DNA of 64,000 bases from CAVVJA01 sp963801715. GTDB lineage: Bacteria; Actinomycetota; Actinomycetes; Mycobacteriales; Jatrophihabitantaceae. Position numbers and translations under genes: made by a program. Below the pieces are notes generated by a model, which worked only from the letters and a program-made list of their open reading frames with translations, was not told the DNA's origin and searched no databases. Numbering within the stretch: position 1 is the stretch's first letter; each line of letters starts with the position of its first letter. Below, piece after piece: positions 8,143 to 16,360 of this stretch. The DNA lies in assembly GCA_963801715.1 (NCBI GenBank), contig CAWDGB010000027.1:1-64000 (forward strand). Direction: 5' to 3'.

Positions 8143-9243
8143 ATGCTCGATCTCAGCGCCGACGGCGTGCAGGTCACGACGGCGTTGGTTGACGTGCCGT
8201 CGGTGTCCGGGGACGAGAAAGCCTTGACCGACGAGGTCGAGATTGCCCTTCGTGGTTGCGCCCCGCTGGACGTGGAGCGCACGGGCAACGTCGTGGTCGC
8301 CCGTACCCAGCTCGGCCGAGGCCGCCGGGTCGTCCTGGCCGGACACCTGGACACCGTGCCGATCGCCGACAATGTGCCGTCGCATCGTGGTGATGGCCGG
8401 CTCTACGGCTGCGGGACGTCCGACATGAAGTCAGGGGTAGCGGTCGCCCTGCGGGTAGCACACCTGATCGCAACGGGTGCGCTGCGGCCAACCGTCGACG
8501 TCACCTGGATCTGCTACGACTGCGAGGAGATCGAGGCGGCGCGTAACGGCCTGGGGCGGCTCGCCCGCGAGCGACCCGAGGTCCTGCAGGCCGACCTCGG
8601 CATCCTGCTCGAACCGTCCGACGGCCGGGTGGAGGGCGGCTGTCAGGGCACATTGCGGGCCGTCGTGCGCACGGCCGGACGGCGCGCGCACAGCGCCCGA
8701 TCCTGGCTCGGTGACAACGCTGTGCATGCCCTCGCGCCGATTCTCGCCCGGCTGACGGAGTATCAAGCGCGCACCGTTGAGGTCGACGGGCTCGCCTACC
8801 GGGAGGGCCTGAACGCGGTCGGCGTCGCCGGTGGCGTAGCCGGCAATGTCATCCCGGACGAGGCGTCCGTCACAGTCAACTACCGGTTCGCTCCGGACCG
8901 GACGGAAGCCCAAGCGGAGGCGCACGTTCGGGAGATGTTTCCGGAATACGACGTGTCGATCGTCGACTCCGCACCGGGAGCCCGGCCCGGCCTCACCGAC
9001 CCGCTTGCCGCGAGCTTGGTCGCAGCCGTCGGATCACCGCCGACCGCGAAGCTCGGATGGACGGACGTGGCCCGCTTCGGCGCGCTGGGGATCCCGGCCG
9101 TGAACCTCGGCCCCGGCGACCCAAACCTGGCTCACACTCGCGAGGAATCGGTCGAGGTGGCGCGCATCGCGGAAGTCGAGGCGGCCCTGGTCGCGTTCCT
9201 GAGCGAGGCCCAGGGCACGGGGCGAGCTACCGTGCCCAGATGA
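8143..9243 (+). CDS. dapE: Succinyl-diaminopimelate desuccinylase
   Basis: DapE hydrolyses N-succinyl-LL-diaminopimelate to LL-diaminopimelate and succinate using a dinuclear zinc site. The 366-residue sequence is an M20 peptidase-fold protein. The first zinc motif is AGHLDTVP near residues 66-73, CGTSDMKSG near 92-100 supplies the bridging Asp, DCEEIEA near 127-133 supplies the catalytic Glu pair, and LLEPSDGRVEGGCQG carries the next ligand. A last His is found in the C-terminal LAHTREESVEV. The lid/dimer domain sits in the middle. The gene is divergent from dapD with about 100 bases between, and its TGA overlaps the next ATG. Confidence 0.93.
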   Translation: MLDLSADGVQVTTALVDVPSVSGDEKALTDEVEIALRGCAPLDVERTGNVVVARTQLGRGRRVVLAGHLDTVPIADNVPSHRGDGRLYGCGTSDMKSGVAVALRVAHLIATGALRPTVDVTWICYDCEEIEAARNGLGRLARERPEVLQADLGILLEPSDGRVEGGCQGTLRAVVRTAGRRAHSARSWLGDNAVHALAPILARLTEYQARTVEVDGLAYREGLNAVGVAGGVAGNVIPDEASVTVNYRFAPDRTEAQAEAHVREMFPEYDVSIVDSAPGARPGLTDPLAASLVAAVGSPPTAKLGWTDVARFGALGIPAVNLGPGDPNLAHTREESVEVARIAEVEAALVAFLSEAQGTGRATVPR

Positions 9244-10079
9244 GCATCGACGAGCGGCCAGCCCGTGATGCGCGCGAACCAGGTCCGGCCGAGCGCCAAA
9301 ACGGCCCGGTGCTGCGCCGCAGGCATCAGATTCGAGCCGAGACGACCGATCAGCGACTCCTCGACCGGCGAGGGTCCTCGGATTGGGTGCACACCGACCC
9401 GTGGCGGGTTCTGCGCATCCAGTCAGAGTTCGTCGAAGGATTCGGCTTGCTGGCTGAGCTCCCGCGCGCCGTCTCGGTCTTCGGGTCGGCGCGTACTGCC
9501 CCCGGCCACCCGGAGTACGCGACCGGCCTCGCCCTCGGCGCCGCACTTGCCCGAGCCGGGTTCGCAGTCATTACCGGCGGCGGCCCGGGAACTATGGAAG
9601 CGGTCAACCGCGGAACGTCTGAGGCGGGCGGAGTGTCCGTCGGGTTGGGCGTCGAGCTGCCGTTCGAGCAGCGACTCAACGACTGGGTCGATATCGGCAT
9701 CACCTTCCGGTACTTCTTCGCCCGCAAGACGATGTTCGTCAAGTACGCGCAGGCATTTGTGATCTTGCCCGGTGGTTTCGGCACGCTCGACGAGCTGTTC
9801 GAGGCGCTCACGTTGGTGCAGACCCACAAGGTCACTCGGTTTCCGGTGATCCTCTTCGGCCGCGAGTATTGGAAGGGACTGGTTGATTGGCTGACGTCGA
9901 CCGTGCTCCCGGCCGGCAAGATCAGCTCCGCGGATCCGGAGCTATTGACGCTCACGGATGACGTAGCCGAAGCGGTGGCCACGATTGTGGCCGCAGCGTC
10001 GGCCCAATCCGTACAGGCAGAGGCCGAGGAGCGGGCGTACCAGCAGGCGCAACGGCTGCACGGTCACGACGCCGAGTAG
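9240..10079 (+). CDS. LOG family protein (TIGR00730 Rossmann fold), long form
   Basis: The protein (279 residues) has the LOG family lysine-decarboxylase-like Rossmann fold. FGSARTAPGHPEYATG opens the fold, ITGGGPGTMEAVNRG is the nucleotide-binding turn, and LPGGFGTLDELFEAL is the PGGxGTxxE signature of the active site. Family members hydrolyse nucleoside 5'-monophosphates to the base and ribose 5-phosphate (cytokinin-activating in plants and in M. tuberculosis). The N-terminal 80 residues are extra compared with the short form and are charged. The ATG at 9240 overlaps the dapE stop as ATGA. The open frame extends further upstream inside dapE, but that part is a shadow. A second paralogue follows directly. 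Confidence 0.85.
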   Translation: MSIDERPARDAREPGPAERQNGPVLRRRHQIRAETTDQRLLDRRGSSDWVHTDPWRVLRIQSEFVEGFGLLAELPRAVSVFGSARTAPGHPEYATGLALGAALARAGFAVITGGGPGTMEAVNRGTSEAGGVSVGLGVELPFEQRLNDWVDIGITFRYFFARKTMFVKYAQAFVILPGGFGTLDELFEALTLVQTHKVTRFPVILFGREYWKGLVDWLTSTVLPAGKISSADPELLTLTDDVAEAVATIVAAASAQSVQAEAEERAYQQAQRLHGHDAE

Positions 10080-10087
10080 CCGTAGAC

Positions 10088-10627
10088 ATGGCGGCTATCT
10101 GCGTATTCTGTTCGTCGTCACAGCTGATCCCGCATTCGTACGTCTCCCTGGCTGAGCAGGTCGGTGGTCGGCTGGCGGCCGGCGGACACTCGCTCGTCTA
10201 CGGCGGTGGGCGGGTCTCGATGATGGGTGGAGTCGCCCGGGCGGCTCGGCTCGGCGGGGCCCGGATCTTCGGTGTCATACCGCACCGACTCGTCGACGTC
10301 GAAGATGCCGACGACGCTGATGTTGTCGTCGTCAAGTCGATGCGCGAGCGCAAGCGGCTCATGGACGATCGGGCCGACGCTTTCCTCGCGCTACCCGGCG
10401 GACTAGGCACCCTCGAAGAACTCCTCGAGGTCTGGACGTCCGCGTCGCTCGGCATGCACGGCAAGCCCGTCGTCATGCTGGACGCCGACGGCTTCTTCGA
10501 CCCGCTGTGGACGTATCTGGGCGATCTGATCCGGCGTGGGTTCGTCCGCCAGTCCGCCGTCGACGTGTTGTACCGGACGGATTCCGTGGACGACGCGTTC
10601 ACCGAACTGGAGCGCCGAATAGGCTGA
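10088..10627 (+). CDS. LOG family protein (cytokinin riboside 5'-monophosphate phosphoribohydrolase-like), short form
   Basis: This 179-residue protein matches the short LOG type, including Rv1205. It starts MAAICVFCSSS, then LVYGGGRVSMMGGVA. The substrate segment SMRERKRLMDDRADAFLALP runs straight into the PGGLGTLEE active-site motif (the catalytic Arg and Glu of the family are in these two segments). The likely reaction is release of a free base (such as an N6-modified adenine) from its ribose-5'-monophosphate. It is nine bases downstream of the long paralogue and probably shares its transcript. The physiological substrate here is unknown. Confidence 0.85.
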   Translation: MAAICVFCSSSQLIPHSYVSLAEQVGGRLAAGGHSLVYGGGRVSMMGGVARAARLGGARIFGVIPHRLVDVEDADDADVVVVKSMRERKRLMDDRADAFLALPGGLGTLEELLEVWTSASLGMHGKPVVMLDADGFFDPLWTYLGDLIRRGFVRQSAVDVLYRTDSVDDAFTELERRIG

Positions 10628-10664
10628 CATTCCGTGTCCCAGCCGTGCATGTCACGATCGACGG

Positions 10665-11123
10665 GTGTTGACGTTCCTCCTTTACGGCCTACTCGCCGTC
10701 CTGGTGATCGGCATCCTGTTCGTCGCCGCCGTGTACTTCCTTCCGCGCGGAGAGCAGCTAGCCGCGCCGGCGCCTGACTCGCGCACCTGGGCGGAGCTGC
10801 CACGCGGCCGCATCCGGCCGGATGACGTGACGAGGTTACGGCTGCCGGTTGCGTTGCGCGGCTATCGGTTCGCCGAGACGGACCTGCTCCTCGACCGGCT
10901 CACCGACGAGCTACGGGCCCGGGACCAGGAAATCGAGCGACTGGGCAACGGTCGAAGTGTGGTGCCGGAGCCGCCTGCGGACGATTCGAGTGTCCCGAGC
11001 GGAGTGGGAGCGGCCGGCCCGACGGTGCCGCCGGTCCAGCCGGCAAGCAGGCCAACGGCGGCGGAGCGGCCGTGGGCCCAGCCCGGTCACGACGCCGACG
11101 AGTCAGACCCGAATGATCGCTGA
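10665..11123 (+). CDS. DivIVA-like domain membrane protein (Rv1209 type)
   Basis: The 152-residue protein has one N-terminal membrane helix (residues 3-27, LTFLLYGLLAVLVIGILFVAAVYFL). It is followed by a short DivIVA-type segment: IRPDDVTRLRLPVALRGYRFAETDLLLDRLTDEL is the diagnostic pattern, where a stretch like F-x-x-A-L-R-G-Y-x-x-x-x-V-D is expected. The C-terminal 50 residues are proline, serine and acidic rich and probably disordered. The start is a GTG. A role in envelope or division site organisation is inferred from the DivIVA motif. It lies between LOG and tag as Rv1209 lies near tagA. Confidence 0.7.
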   Translation: MLTFLLYGLLAVLVIGILFVAAVYFLPRGEQLAAPAPDSRTWAELPRGRIRPDDVTRLRLPVALRGYRFAETDLLLDRLTDELRARDQEIERLGNGRSVVPEPPADDSSVPSGVGAAGPTVPPVQPASRPTAAERPWAQPGHDADESDPNDR

Positions 11124-11676
11124 CGACCGCGTCCGCTGCGGGTGGGCGACCTCGGCGCCGGAGTACCTGGCCTATCACGACGACGAGTGGGGCCGACCGT
11201 TGCACGGTGACCGCCCGCTGTTCGAGCGGTTGTCCCTCGAGGCCTTCCAGTCGGGCCTGTCGTGGCTGACGATCCTGCGAAAGCGACCCGCATTCCGCGT
11301 GGCGTTCGCTGACTTCGACATCGCCGCTGTCGCCCGATTCGGGGACGACGACGTGCACCGCCTGCTGGCTGACACCGGCATCGTGCGCAATCGAGCAAAG
11401 ATCGAAGCGACGATCGGCAATGCCCGTCGGATACTCGACGCCGTCCCGGAGGGATTGGACTGGCTCCTGTGGTCCTTCGCTCCGCCGGATCACCCGCAGC
11501 CCGCGACGCTTGCGGACGTCCCCTCGACGTCCCCAGCCTCGACGGCGATGGCGCGAGAGCTACGCCGCCGGGGATTCCGGTTCGTCGGCCCGACCACCGC
11601 CTACGCCCTCATGCAGGCGACCGGCATCGTGAACGATCACGTCGCCGGCTGCTGGCTCGCGAACCGGTGTGACTAA
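11113..11676 (+). CDS. tag: DNA-3-methyladenine glycosylase I
   Basis: Tag excises 3-methyladenine from alkylated DNA. The protein (187 residues) begins MIADDRVRCGW. Its zinc ligands can be placed as Cys9, His22 (in YHDDEWG), His176 and Cys180 (in NDHVAGCW), which copies the spacing of E. coli Tag (Cys4, His17, His175, Cys179). Other family landmarks are LFERLSLEAFQSGLSWLTIL and FVGPTTAYALMQATG, the base-recognition and helix-hairpin parts. The ATG at 11113 overlaps the end of the DivIVA-like gene. The stop overlaps the convergent enoyl-CoA hydratase gene by four bases. Confidence 0.93.
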   Translation: MIADDRVRCGWATSAPEYLAYHDDEWGRPLHGDRPLFERLSLEAFQSGLSWLTILRKRPAFRVAFADFDIAAVARFGDDDVHRLLADTGIVRNRAKIEATIGNARRILDAVPEGLDWLLWSFAPPDHPQPATLADVPSTSPASTAMARELRRRGFRFVGPTTAYALMQATGIVNDHVAGCWLANRCD

Positions 11677-12461
11677 CGCCCGATGAACGATGGCTTCTGC
11701 TTTGCCACGAACGCAGCCACGCCGATGCGATGGTCCTCGGTGGCTCCGGTAAGCAGTTGCAGCTCGGCTTCCTTGGCGAGCGCCTCCGCAAGCGTGCTGG
11801 TCGCCCCGTACCGCAGCGAGGCCTTGATCGCGGCGTACGCCGCCGTCGGTCCGGAGGCGAGCCGGGCCGCGATCTCGGTGGCAGCCGCAAGCACCCGGTC
11901 GGGCTCGACGACCGCATTGACCAGCCCCATCTCCAGCGCCGCATCCGCGCTGATCGGATCGGCGAGGAGCGCGAGGGCGGTCGCGCGCGCGTAACCGACA
12001 AGCCGCGGCAGGGTCCATGACGTGCCGGTATCCAACGACAGGCCCACGTTCGCGAACGCGATGAGGAAGCCGGCGGACTGGCTGGCGATACGGAAGTCGG
12101 CGGCGAACGCGATGCCCGCTCCCGCTCCCGCGGCCATGCCGTTGACGGCGGCGATCACCGGCTTGGGCATCTCGACCAAGGCCGTGACGATCGGGTTGTA
12201 GTGCTCGACAACGGTGTGCAACGGGCTGGGGTCTTCGGCGGCGAGCAGCTCTTGGTGCTCACGCAGGTCTTGCCCGACGCAGAACCCACGACCGGCTCCG
12301 GTGATCACGACCGCACGTACGCTCGGGTCAGCGGCGATACCTAGCAATGCGTCGAGCAATGACTGCTTCAGCTCAACGGACAGTGAGTTCATCGACTGGG
12401 GACGATTGAGGGTGATTGTCGCTATTCCGTCGGTACGGTCGACGAGCAATACGTCTGTCAC
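11673..12461 (-). CDS. Enoyl-CoA hydratase/isomerase family protein (PaaG-like)
   Basis: The 262-residue protein has the crotonase fold. ITLNRPQSMNSLS is the N-terminal pattern, GRGFCVGQDLRE (about residues 57-68) is the first oxyanion-hole motif, and VNGMAAGAGAGIAFAADFR is the second. The hydratase glutamates are not in their usual places; the catalytic segment reads ANVGLSLDTGTSWTLPRLVG, with an Asp as in the PaaG epoxyphenylacetyl-CoA isomerase group. The exact substrate cannot be named. It is a single gene, not in a beta-oxidation cluster, and faces tag. Confidence 0.8.
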   Translation of the reverse strand: MTDVLLVDRTDGIATITLNRPQSMNSLSVELKQSLLDALLGIAADPSVRAVVITGAGRGFCVGQDLREHQELLAAEDPSPLHTVVEHYNPIVTALVEMPKPVIAAVNGMAAGAGAGIAFAADFRIASQSAGFLIAFANVGLSLDTGTSWTLPRLVGYARATALALLADPISADAALEMGLVNAVVEPDRVLAAATEIAARLASGPTAAYAAIKASLRYGATSTLAEALAKEAELQLLTGATEDHRIGVAAFVAKQKPSFIGR

Positions 12462-12692
12462 GATGTCGCTCCTGTCGCGGGCGGGCTTGCTGCGACGCTA
12501 ACCGGCGGCTCCCGCTGTGACTACCGCGCGGGCACGGTCCGGTCGTGAATCGGTGACCCGGGCTGCAGCCGAGCGGCCGATGCTGGAGAATGGACGAGAC
12601 GTCCCGCCGGTCTCGCGCGATCGGCTGGACACGAGGTTGGAAGGTAGCGCCGGGGGCAAGTGCTTCTGGTGCGGCATCGTGAGGAGGCACTC

Positions 12693-12860
12693 ATGGCGGC
12701 CATGAAGCCGCGGACGGGCGACGGCCCGCTCGAGGTCACCAAGGAAGGCAAGGGCATCGTCATGCGCGTGCCCCTCGAGGGCGGTGGCCGCCTCGTCGTC
12801 GAGATGTCCGCTGACGAGGCGGGCGCATTGGGAGAGGCGCTCAAGTCAGCCGTTGGCTGA
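12693..12860 (+). CDS. DUF3117 family small protein
   Basis: A 55-residue protein (MAAMKPRTGDGPLEVTKEGK...) in a family nearly invariant across actinobacteria (Rv1211). The start is the second in-frame ATG, because it has a strong GAGGAGG ribosome site seven to thirteen bases upstream and gives exactly the family length. The sequence alternates basic/glycine turns and beta strands (GIVMRVPLEGGGRLVVEM) and ends in a short helix (DEAGALGEALKSAVG). There are no metal or catalytic motifs that I can defend. The function is unknown. Its position between tag and the glycogen genes is conserved. Confidence 0.88.
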   Translation: MAAMKPRTGDGPLEVTKEGKGIVMRVPLEGGGRLVVEMSADEAGALGEALKSAVG

Positions 12861-12890
12861 GCAGCCTGTCTGACGCCCGCACGCCGCTCC

Positions 12891-12939
12891 GGCCCCGGTG
12901 GCTTCCGCGCCTCGATAGCGCGGCGCGACCCGGGGCCGA
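12891..12939 (+). terminator. Two-stage hairpin after the DUF3117 gene
   Basis: An outer 9-bp stem (CGGCCCCGG at 12891-12899 with its complement at 12931-12939) encloses an inner 6-bp stem (CCGCGC at 12906-12911 with GCGCGG at 12919-12924). No T-run follows. It separates DUF3117 from the aminopeptidase gene and is a plausible GC-type terminator. Confidence 0.5.
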
Positions 12940-12972
12940 GTGCTGCCTACGCTGGGAGGTTCCACCGGAGTC

Positions 12973-14418
12973 GTGATCGACATCGTGGTGCGCGAGTCGG
13001 CGAAGGCCGATGTCCTGGCCCTCTGCCTCGGACCCGACGGGCCGCTGCTGGATGGCGTGCCGGACGTGACCCTGCCCGAAGCCGTGCGCACGGCAGTAGC
13101 GACCTTTGCGGCGGAGTCCGGTCCGGCCGGACCGCCGGGCGAGGTGCGGGACATCCCGTTGCCGGCAGAACGCCCTCGTCGTGTCTTGCTGGTGGCGATC
13201 GGATCCGGGCAGCCCGCCGATATGCGCGCTGCCGGCGCCGGGCTGGCTCGCAACGCACGGTGCCCAAGGCTCACCGTGGCGGTGCCCGGGCTCGTGGCTG
13301 ATCAAGTCGGTGCACTGACCGAAGGAATGGTGCTCGGTGCGTACCGATTCACCCTCGAAGGCAGCTCCGCGACCGAGTCGGACCTGGCGGCCGTTGAGGT
13401 GCTGGCACCCGGCGCGCCGGACGACGTCAGCGAAGCGATCGACCGCGCCCGGGCGTTGGCGGCCGCGACGGTGTGGGCCCGGGATCTTGCCAACGCCCGA
13501 TCCTCGGTCAAGACGCCCGACTGGCTAGGGCAGCAGGCGGCGGCGGTCCTCACGCCGCTCGGCGTCCAGGTGGACGTGCACGAGGAGACCTGGCTCGCCG
13601 CGCAGGGTTTCGGAGGAGTCCTCGCGGTCGGTGCCGGATCCATGTCGCCACCGCGGCTGATCCGGGCGGCGTGGCGGCCGCGGAATTCCGGACCGGCCCA
13701 CCTCGCGATCATCGGCAAGGGCATCACCTTCGACAGCGGTGGGCTGAACCTGAAGCCCGGCGACAGCATGCGCACGATGTACACGGACATGGCTGGTGCC
13801 GCAGCGGCGCTCGGCGCGCTCCAGGCGGTTGCTGCCCGCCGACTTCCTGTCCGGCTCACCGTCCTCGTTCCCGCCGCCGAGAACAGCCTGTCCGGCTCGG
13901 CGATGCGCCCGAGCGACGTCATCCGGCATTACGGCGGCCGGACGACGGAGGTGCAGAACACGGACGCCGAAGGCCGCCTTGTGCTCGCCGACGCGCTCGC
14001 CTATGCGGTCGCCCGGCTGCGGCCCACTGCGGTGGTGGATCTCGCCACGCTTACCGGTGCCATGAAGGTAGCCCTGGGCGTGCGCACCGGGGGGCTGTTC
14101 AGCACGGACGACGACCTGGCGGCTGCGCTCGTCGCTGCCGGCGCGGCGGCCGGCGAGCCGCTGTGGCGGATGCCGCTGGTCGAGGATCATGTTGAGCTGC
14201 TGGAGTCGACGGTCGCCGACGCCCAGAACGCGCCGGGCAACCCGGGCGGGATCACGGCTGCACTGTTCCTCCGGCCTTTTGCCGGTTCCGTGCCGTGGGC
14301 GCATCTCGACATTGCCGGTCCCGCTCGCGCCGCTGTCGATGCCGGCGTGCTGTCCCAGGGCGCGACCGGGTTCGGCACCCGGCTGCTGATCCGTTGGGTC
14401 GAGAGCCTGGTGCAGTGA
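12973..14418 (+). CDS. pepA: Leucyl aminopeptidase (M17)
   Basis: A cytosolic dizinc aminopeptidase removing N-terminal residues from peptides. The protein (481 residues) has the M17 layout: a variable N-terminal macro-like domain, then the catalytic domain with GKGITFDSGGLNLKPG (metal-binding Lys and Asp), a middle segment DMAGAAAALGAL, and the signature NTDAEGRLVLADALAYA with Asp and Glu ligands and the catalytic Arg. The GTG at 12973 is preferred because an upstream GTG at 12940 abuts a hairpin; either is possible. The likely role is peptide turnover. It is followed on the same strand by a PTH2 gene. Confidence 0.9.
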   Translation: MIDIVVRESAKADVLALCLGPDGPLLDGVPDVTLPEAVRTAVATFAAESGPAGPPGEVRDIPLPAERPRRVLLVAIGSGQPADMRAAGAGLARNARCPRLTVAVPGLVADQVGALTEGMVLGAYRFTLEGSSATESDLAAVEVLAPGAPDDVSEAIDRARALAAATVWARDLANARSSVKTPDWLGQQAAAVLTPLGVQVDVHEETWLAAQGFGGVLAVGAGSMSPPRLIRAAWRPRNSGPAHLAIIGKGITFDSGGLNLKPGDSMRTMYTDMAGAAAALGALQAVAARRLPVRLTVLVPAAENSLSGSAMRPSDVIRHYGGRTTEVQNTDAEGRLVLADALAYAVARLRPTAVVDLATLTGAMKVALGVRTGGLFSTDDDLAAALVAAGAAAGEPLWRMPLVEDHVELLESTVADAQNAPGNPGGITAALFLRPFAGSVPWAHLDIAGPARAAVDAGVLSQGATGFGTRLLIRWVESLVQ

Positions 14419-14475
14419 GCGAGCGAACGTCGCAGGCGCGTCGGCGCTCGCGCGAAGAGGCCGTGTTGGCAGCCG

Positions 14476-15147
14476 GTGACACCGCATCCTGAGCTGGTCT
14501 TGCCATACGTCGTGCGCATCGAGCGAACCGATCCGCCGACACGAACGGACGCTCTCGAGGCGGCGGCGCGGGGCGTGCTGTTGATGCTGACCCGACCTCC
14601 GCCCGATTGGGTCGACGCGGTCAGCGCCTGGGACGGTCAGCGCATCCGCAAGGTCGTGCGGCGGGCCCGCGGAGCGGAGTGGCGCCGAGCCGAGGCGTTG
14701 CCCGGCCTCACGGTGCGCAACGGCTCGGCCGAGGTGCGGGTCTTCCCGCCAATTCCGGTCGATGAATGGCCGCGCGACCTGGCCCGGCTGCAGGTCGGCG
14801 GCACGGAGCTTGACGATCCGGCGCCCGCGCCGGTCAAAGCGGGCACTCCGCTCGTTCTGCTGTCGCCATACCTCGAGCTGACGGCCGGTAAAGCAATGGC
14901 CCAGGCCGCGCACGCCGCGCAGCTCGGATGGCGGGCGTCCGGCCCCGCTGACCGAGACGCGTGGGCAGGCCAGGACTTCAACCTCGCCGTCCGCACGGCG
15001 ACGCCCGCGGCATGGCGCCGGGCGCTCGCGGCCGGTTTCCCCGTCGTGCACGATGCGGGCTTCACCGAAGTGACACCGGGTAGCCAAACCGCCGCGGCGG
15101 TGCTGCCCTGGCTACGTTCCGCCGCTGATCAAAGCAGCGAGTCGTAG
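14476..15147 (+). CDS. Peptidyl-tRNA hydrolase II (PTH2) domain protein
   Basis: The C-terminal 90 residues of this 223-residue protein hold a PTH2-like fold. The marker is LELTAGKAMAQAAHAAQLGW (about residues 133-152), close to the family pattern with a lysine before an A-Q-x-x-H-A helix. The ending FPVVHDAGFTEVTPGSQTAAAVLP resembles the TEI/PGS-T part of PTH2. The N-terminal 120 residues are a separate domain found in actinobacterial homologues, of unknown role. Whether it hydrolyses peptidyl-tRNA is not certain, since bacteria normally use Pth1. It starts with a GTG and overlaps the convergent glgM end by a few bases. Confidence 0.65.
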   Translation: MTPHPELVLPYVVRIERTDPPTRTDALEAAARGVLLMLTRPPPDWVDAVSAWDGQRIRKVVRRARGAEWRRAEALPGLTVRNGSAEVRVFPPIPVDEWPRDLARLQVGGTELDDPAPAPVKAGTPLVLLSPYLELTAGKAMAQAAHAAQLGWRASGPADRDAWAGQDFNLAVRTATPAAWRRALAAGFPVVHDAGFTEVTPGSQTAAAVLPWLRSAADQSSES

Positions 15148-16285
15148 AGCTGGACGGTGCGAGCGGCGATCGCTTCCCAGCCGAACGTCGTTGACCGCGC
15201 GTTCCCGGCCGGCGCGCCCCATCTGCCGGGCCAGCCCAGGATCTCCAGCGACTCGGTTGATCGCATCAGCCAGGCCGGCTTCGTAGGCCTCCGGGTCACG
15301 CTCGTCGTACGGGACGAGCAGTCCGGTGCCCTCGGTCACGACCTCCGGAATGCCGCCGACGGCACTTGCGACGACGGCGGTCTCACAGGCCATGGCCTCC
15401 AGGTTGACGATGCCGAGCGGTTCGTAGATCGATGGACACACGAACACCGTCGACTCGCTCAGGAGGGCAATCACCTCGGGACGGGGCAACATCTCACGGA
15501 TCCACACCACGCCGGTGCGGTCCTTCTGCAGGTCGGCGACCATCGTTTCCGTCTCAACCGTGATTTCTGGCGTATCGGGCGCGCCGGCGCACAGGATCAG
15601 CTGGATGGACGGGTCGAAGCTGCTCGCCGCGGCCAGGAGGTGCTTCAAACCCTTCTGCCGGGTTATCCGGCCGACGAAGATTGCCGAAGGCCGGTTCGGG
15701 TCGATGCCGTACTTGGCCAGCACGTCGGCACCGGGAGTCGCCTGGTACAGCGAGGTGTCGATGCCGTTGTAGATGACGTGGATGCGGGTCGGATCCACGA
15801 ACGGATACGTCTCGAGGATGTCGCTCCGCGCCCCGGCGCTCACGGCGATGATGGCATCCGCGGTGGCGAAGGCCTGCTCTTCGGCCCACGAGGAGATCCG
15901 GTAGCCGCCGCCCAACTGTTCGGCCTTCCATGGTCGCGCCGGTTCCAAGGAATGGGAGCTGATGACATGCGGCATTCCGTGCAGCTTGCTTGCGAGGACG
16001 TCCTCCGATATTCGCGTACCAGGTGTGTGAGTGGACGAGATCCAAGCCTGCGGCCGCTTCGGCCATCTCGAGGTCAACCCCCAGCGTCTGCAGTGCCGCG
16101 TTGGCTCCGCGCAGTCCCTCCGGGGTCGTGAAGGCGTAGACGTTCGGCTCTTCTCGGGGGGAGCCGAAGCACAAGACGTCGACGTCGATGAGCTTTTGTA
16201 GCTCGCGCACGAGGAATTCGACATGGACTCCCGCGCCGCCGTATACCTCGGGGGGGTATTCTCGGGTCAAGATGCCGACGTGCAT
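15129..16285 (-). CDS. glgM: GlgM/GlgA-type alpha-glucan glycosyltransferase (GT4), frameshifted
   Basis: The frames together give a complete GT-B glycosyltransferase equivalent to Rv1212c. That enzyme makes maltose-1-phosphate from ADP-glucose and glucose-1-phosphate for glycogen and capsular glucan synthesis. The N-terminal part (MHVGILTREYPPEVYGGAGVH, then LVHSHTWYAN) is in one frame to about 16010. The rest (GMPHVISSHSLEPARPWKAEQ, FVGRITRQKGLKHLL, the nucleotide-sugar motif FVCPSIYEPLGIVNLEAMAC) is in another. A further shift near 15190 restores the normal ending, with a TGA at 15129-15131. Both lesions look like single-base indels. It is divergent from glgC, which supplies its donor substrate. 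Confidence 0.85.
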
Positions 16286-16348
16286 GGCGGGATCGTATCG
16301 TCACCGGAAGCGCTCACGTACCCCTGTGGAGGCGTTCGGTTAGCCCGC

Positions 16349-16354
16349 TAGGGT
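16349..16354 (+). promoter_or_regulatory. Putative -10 element of a leaderless glgC transcript
   Basis: TAGGGT ends six bases before the glgC ATG. No ribosome site is visible between. The spacing suits transcription starting at the start codon. Confidence 0.4.
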
Positions 16355-16360
16355 GAGCCC

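Noticed and set aside
13525..15087. Minus-strand open frame of about 520 codons
   Set aside because: It lies across the aminopeptidase and PTH2 genes and shows no family pattern.
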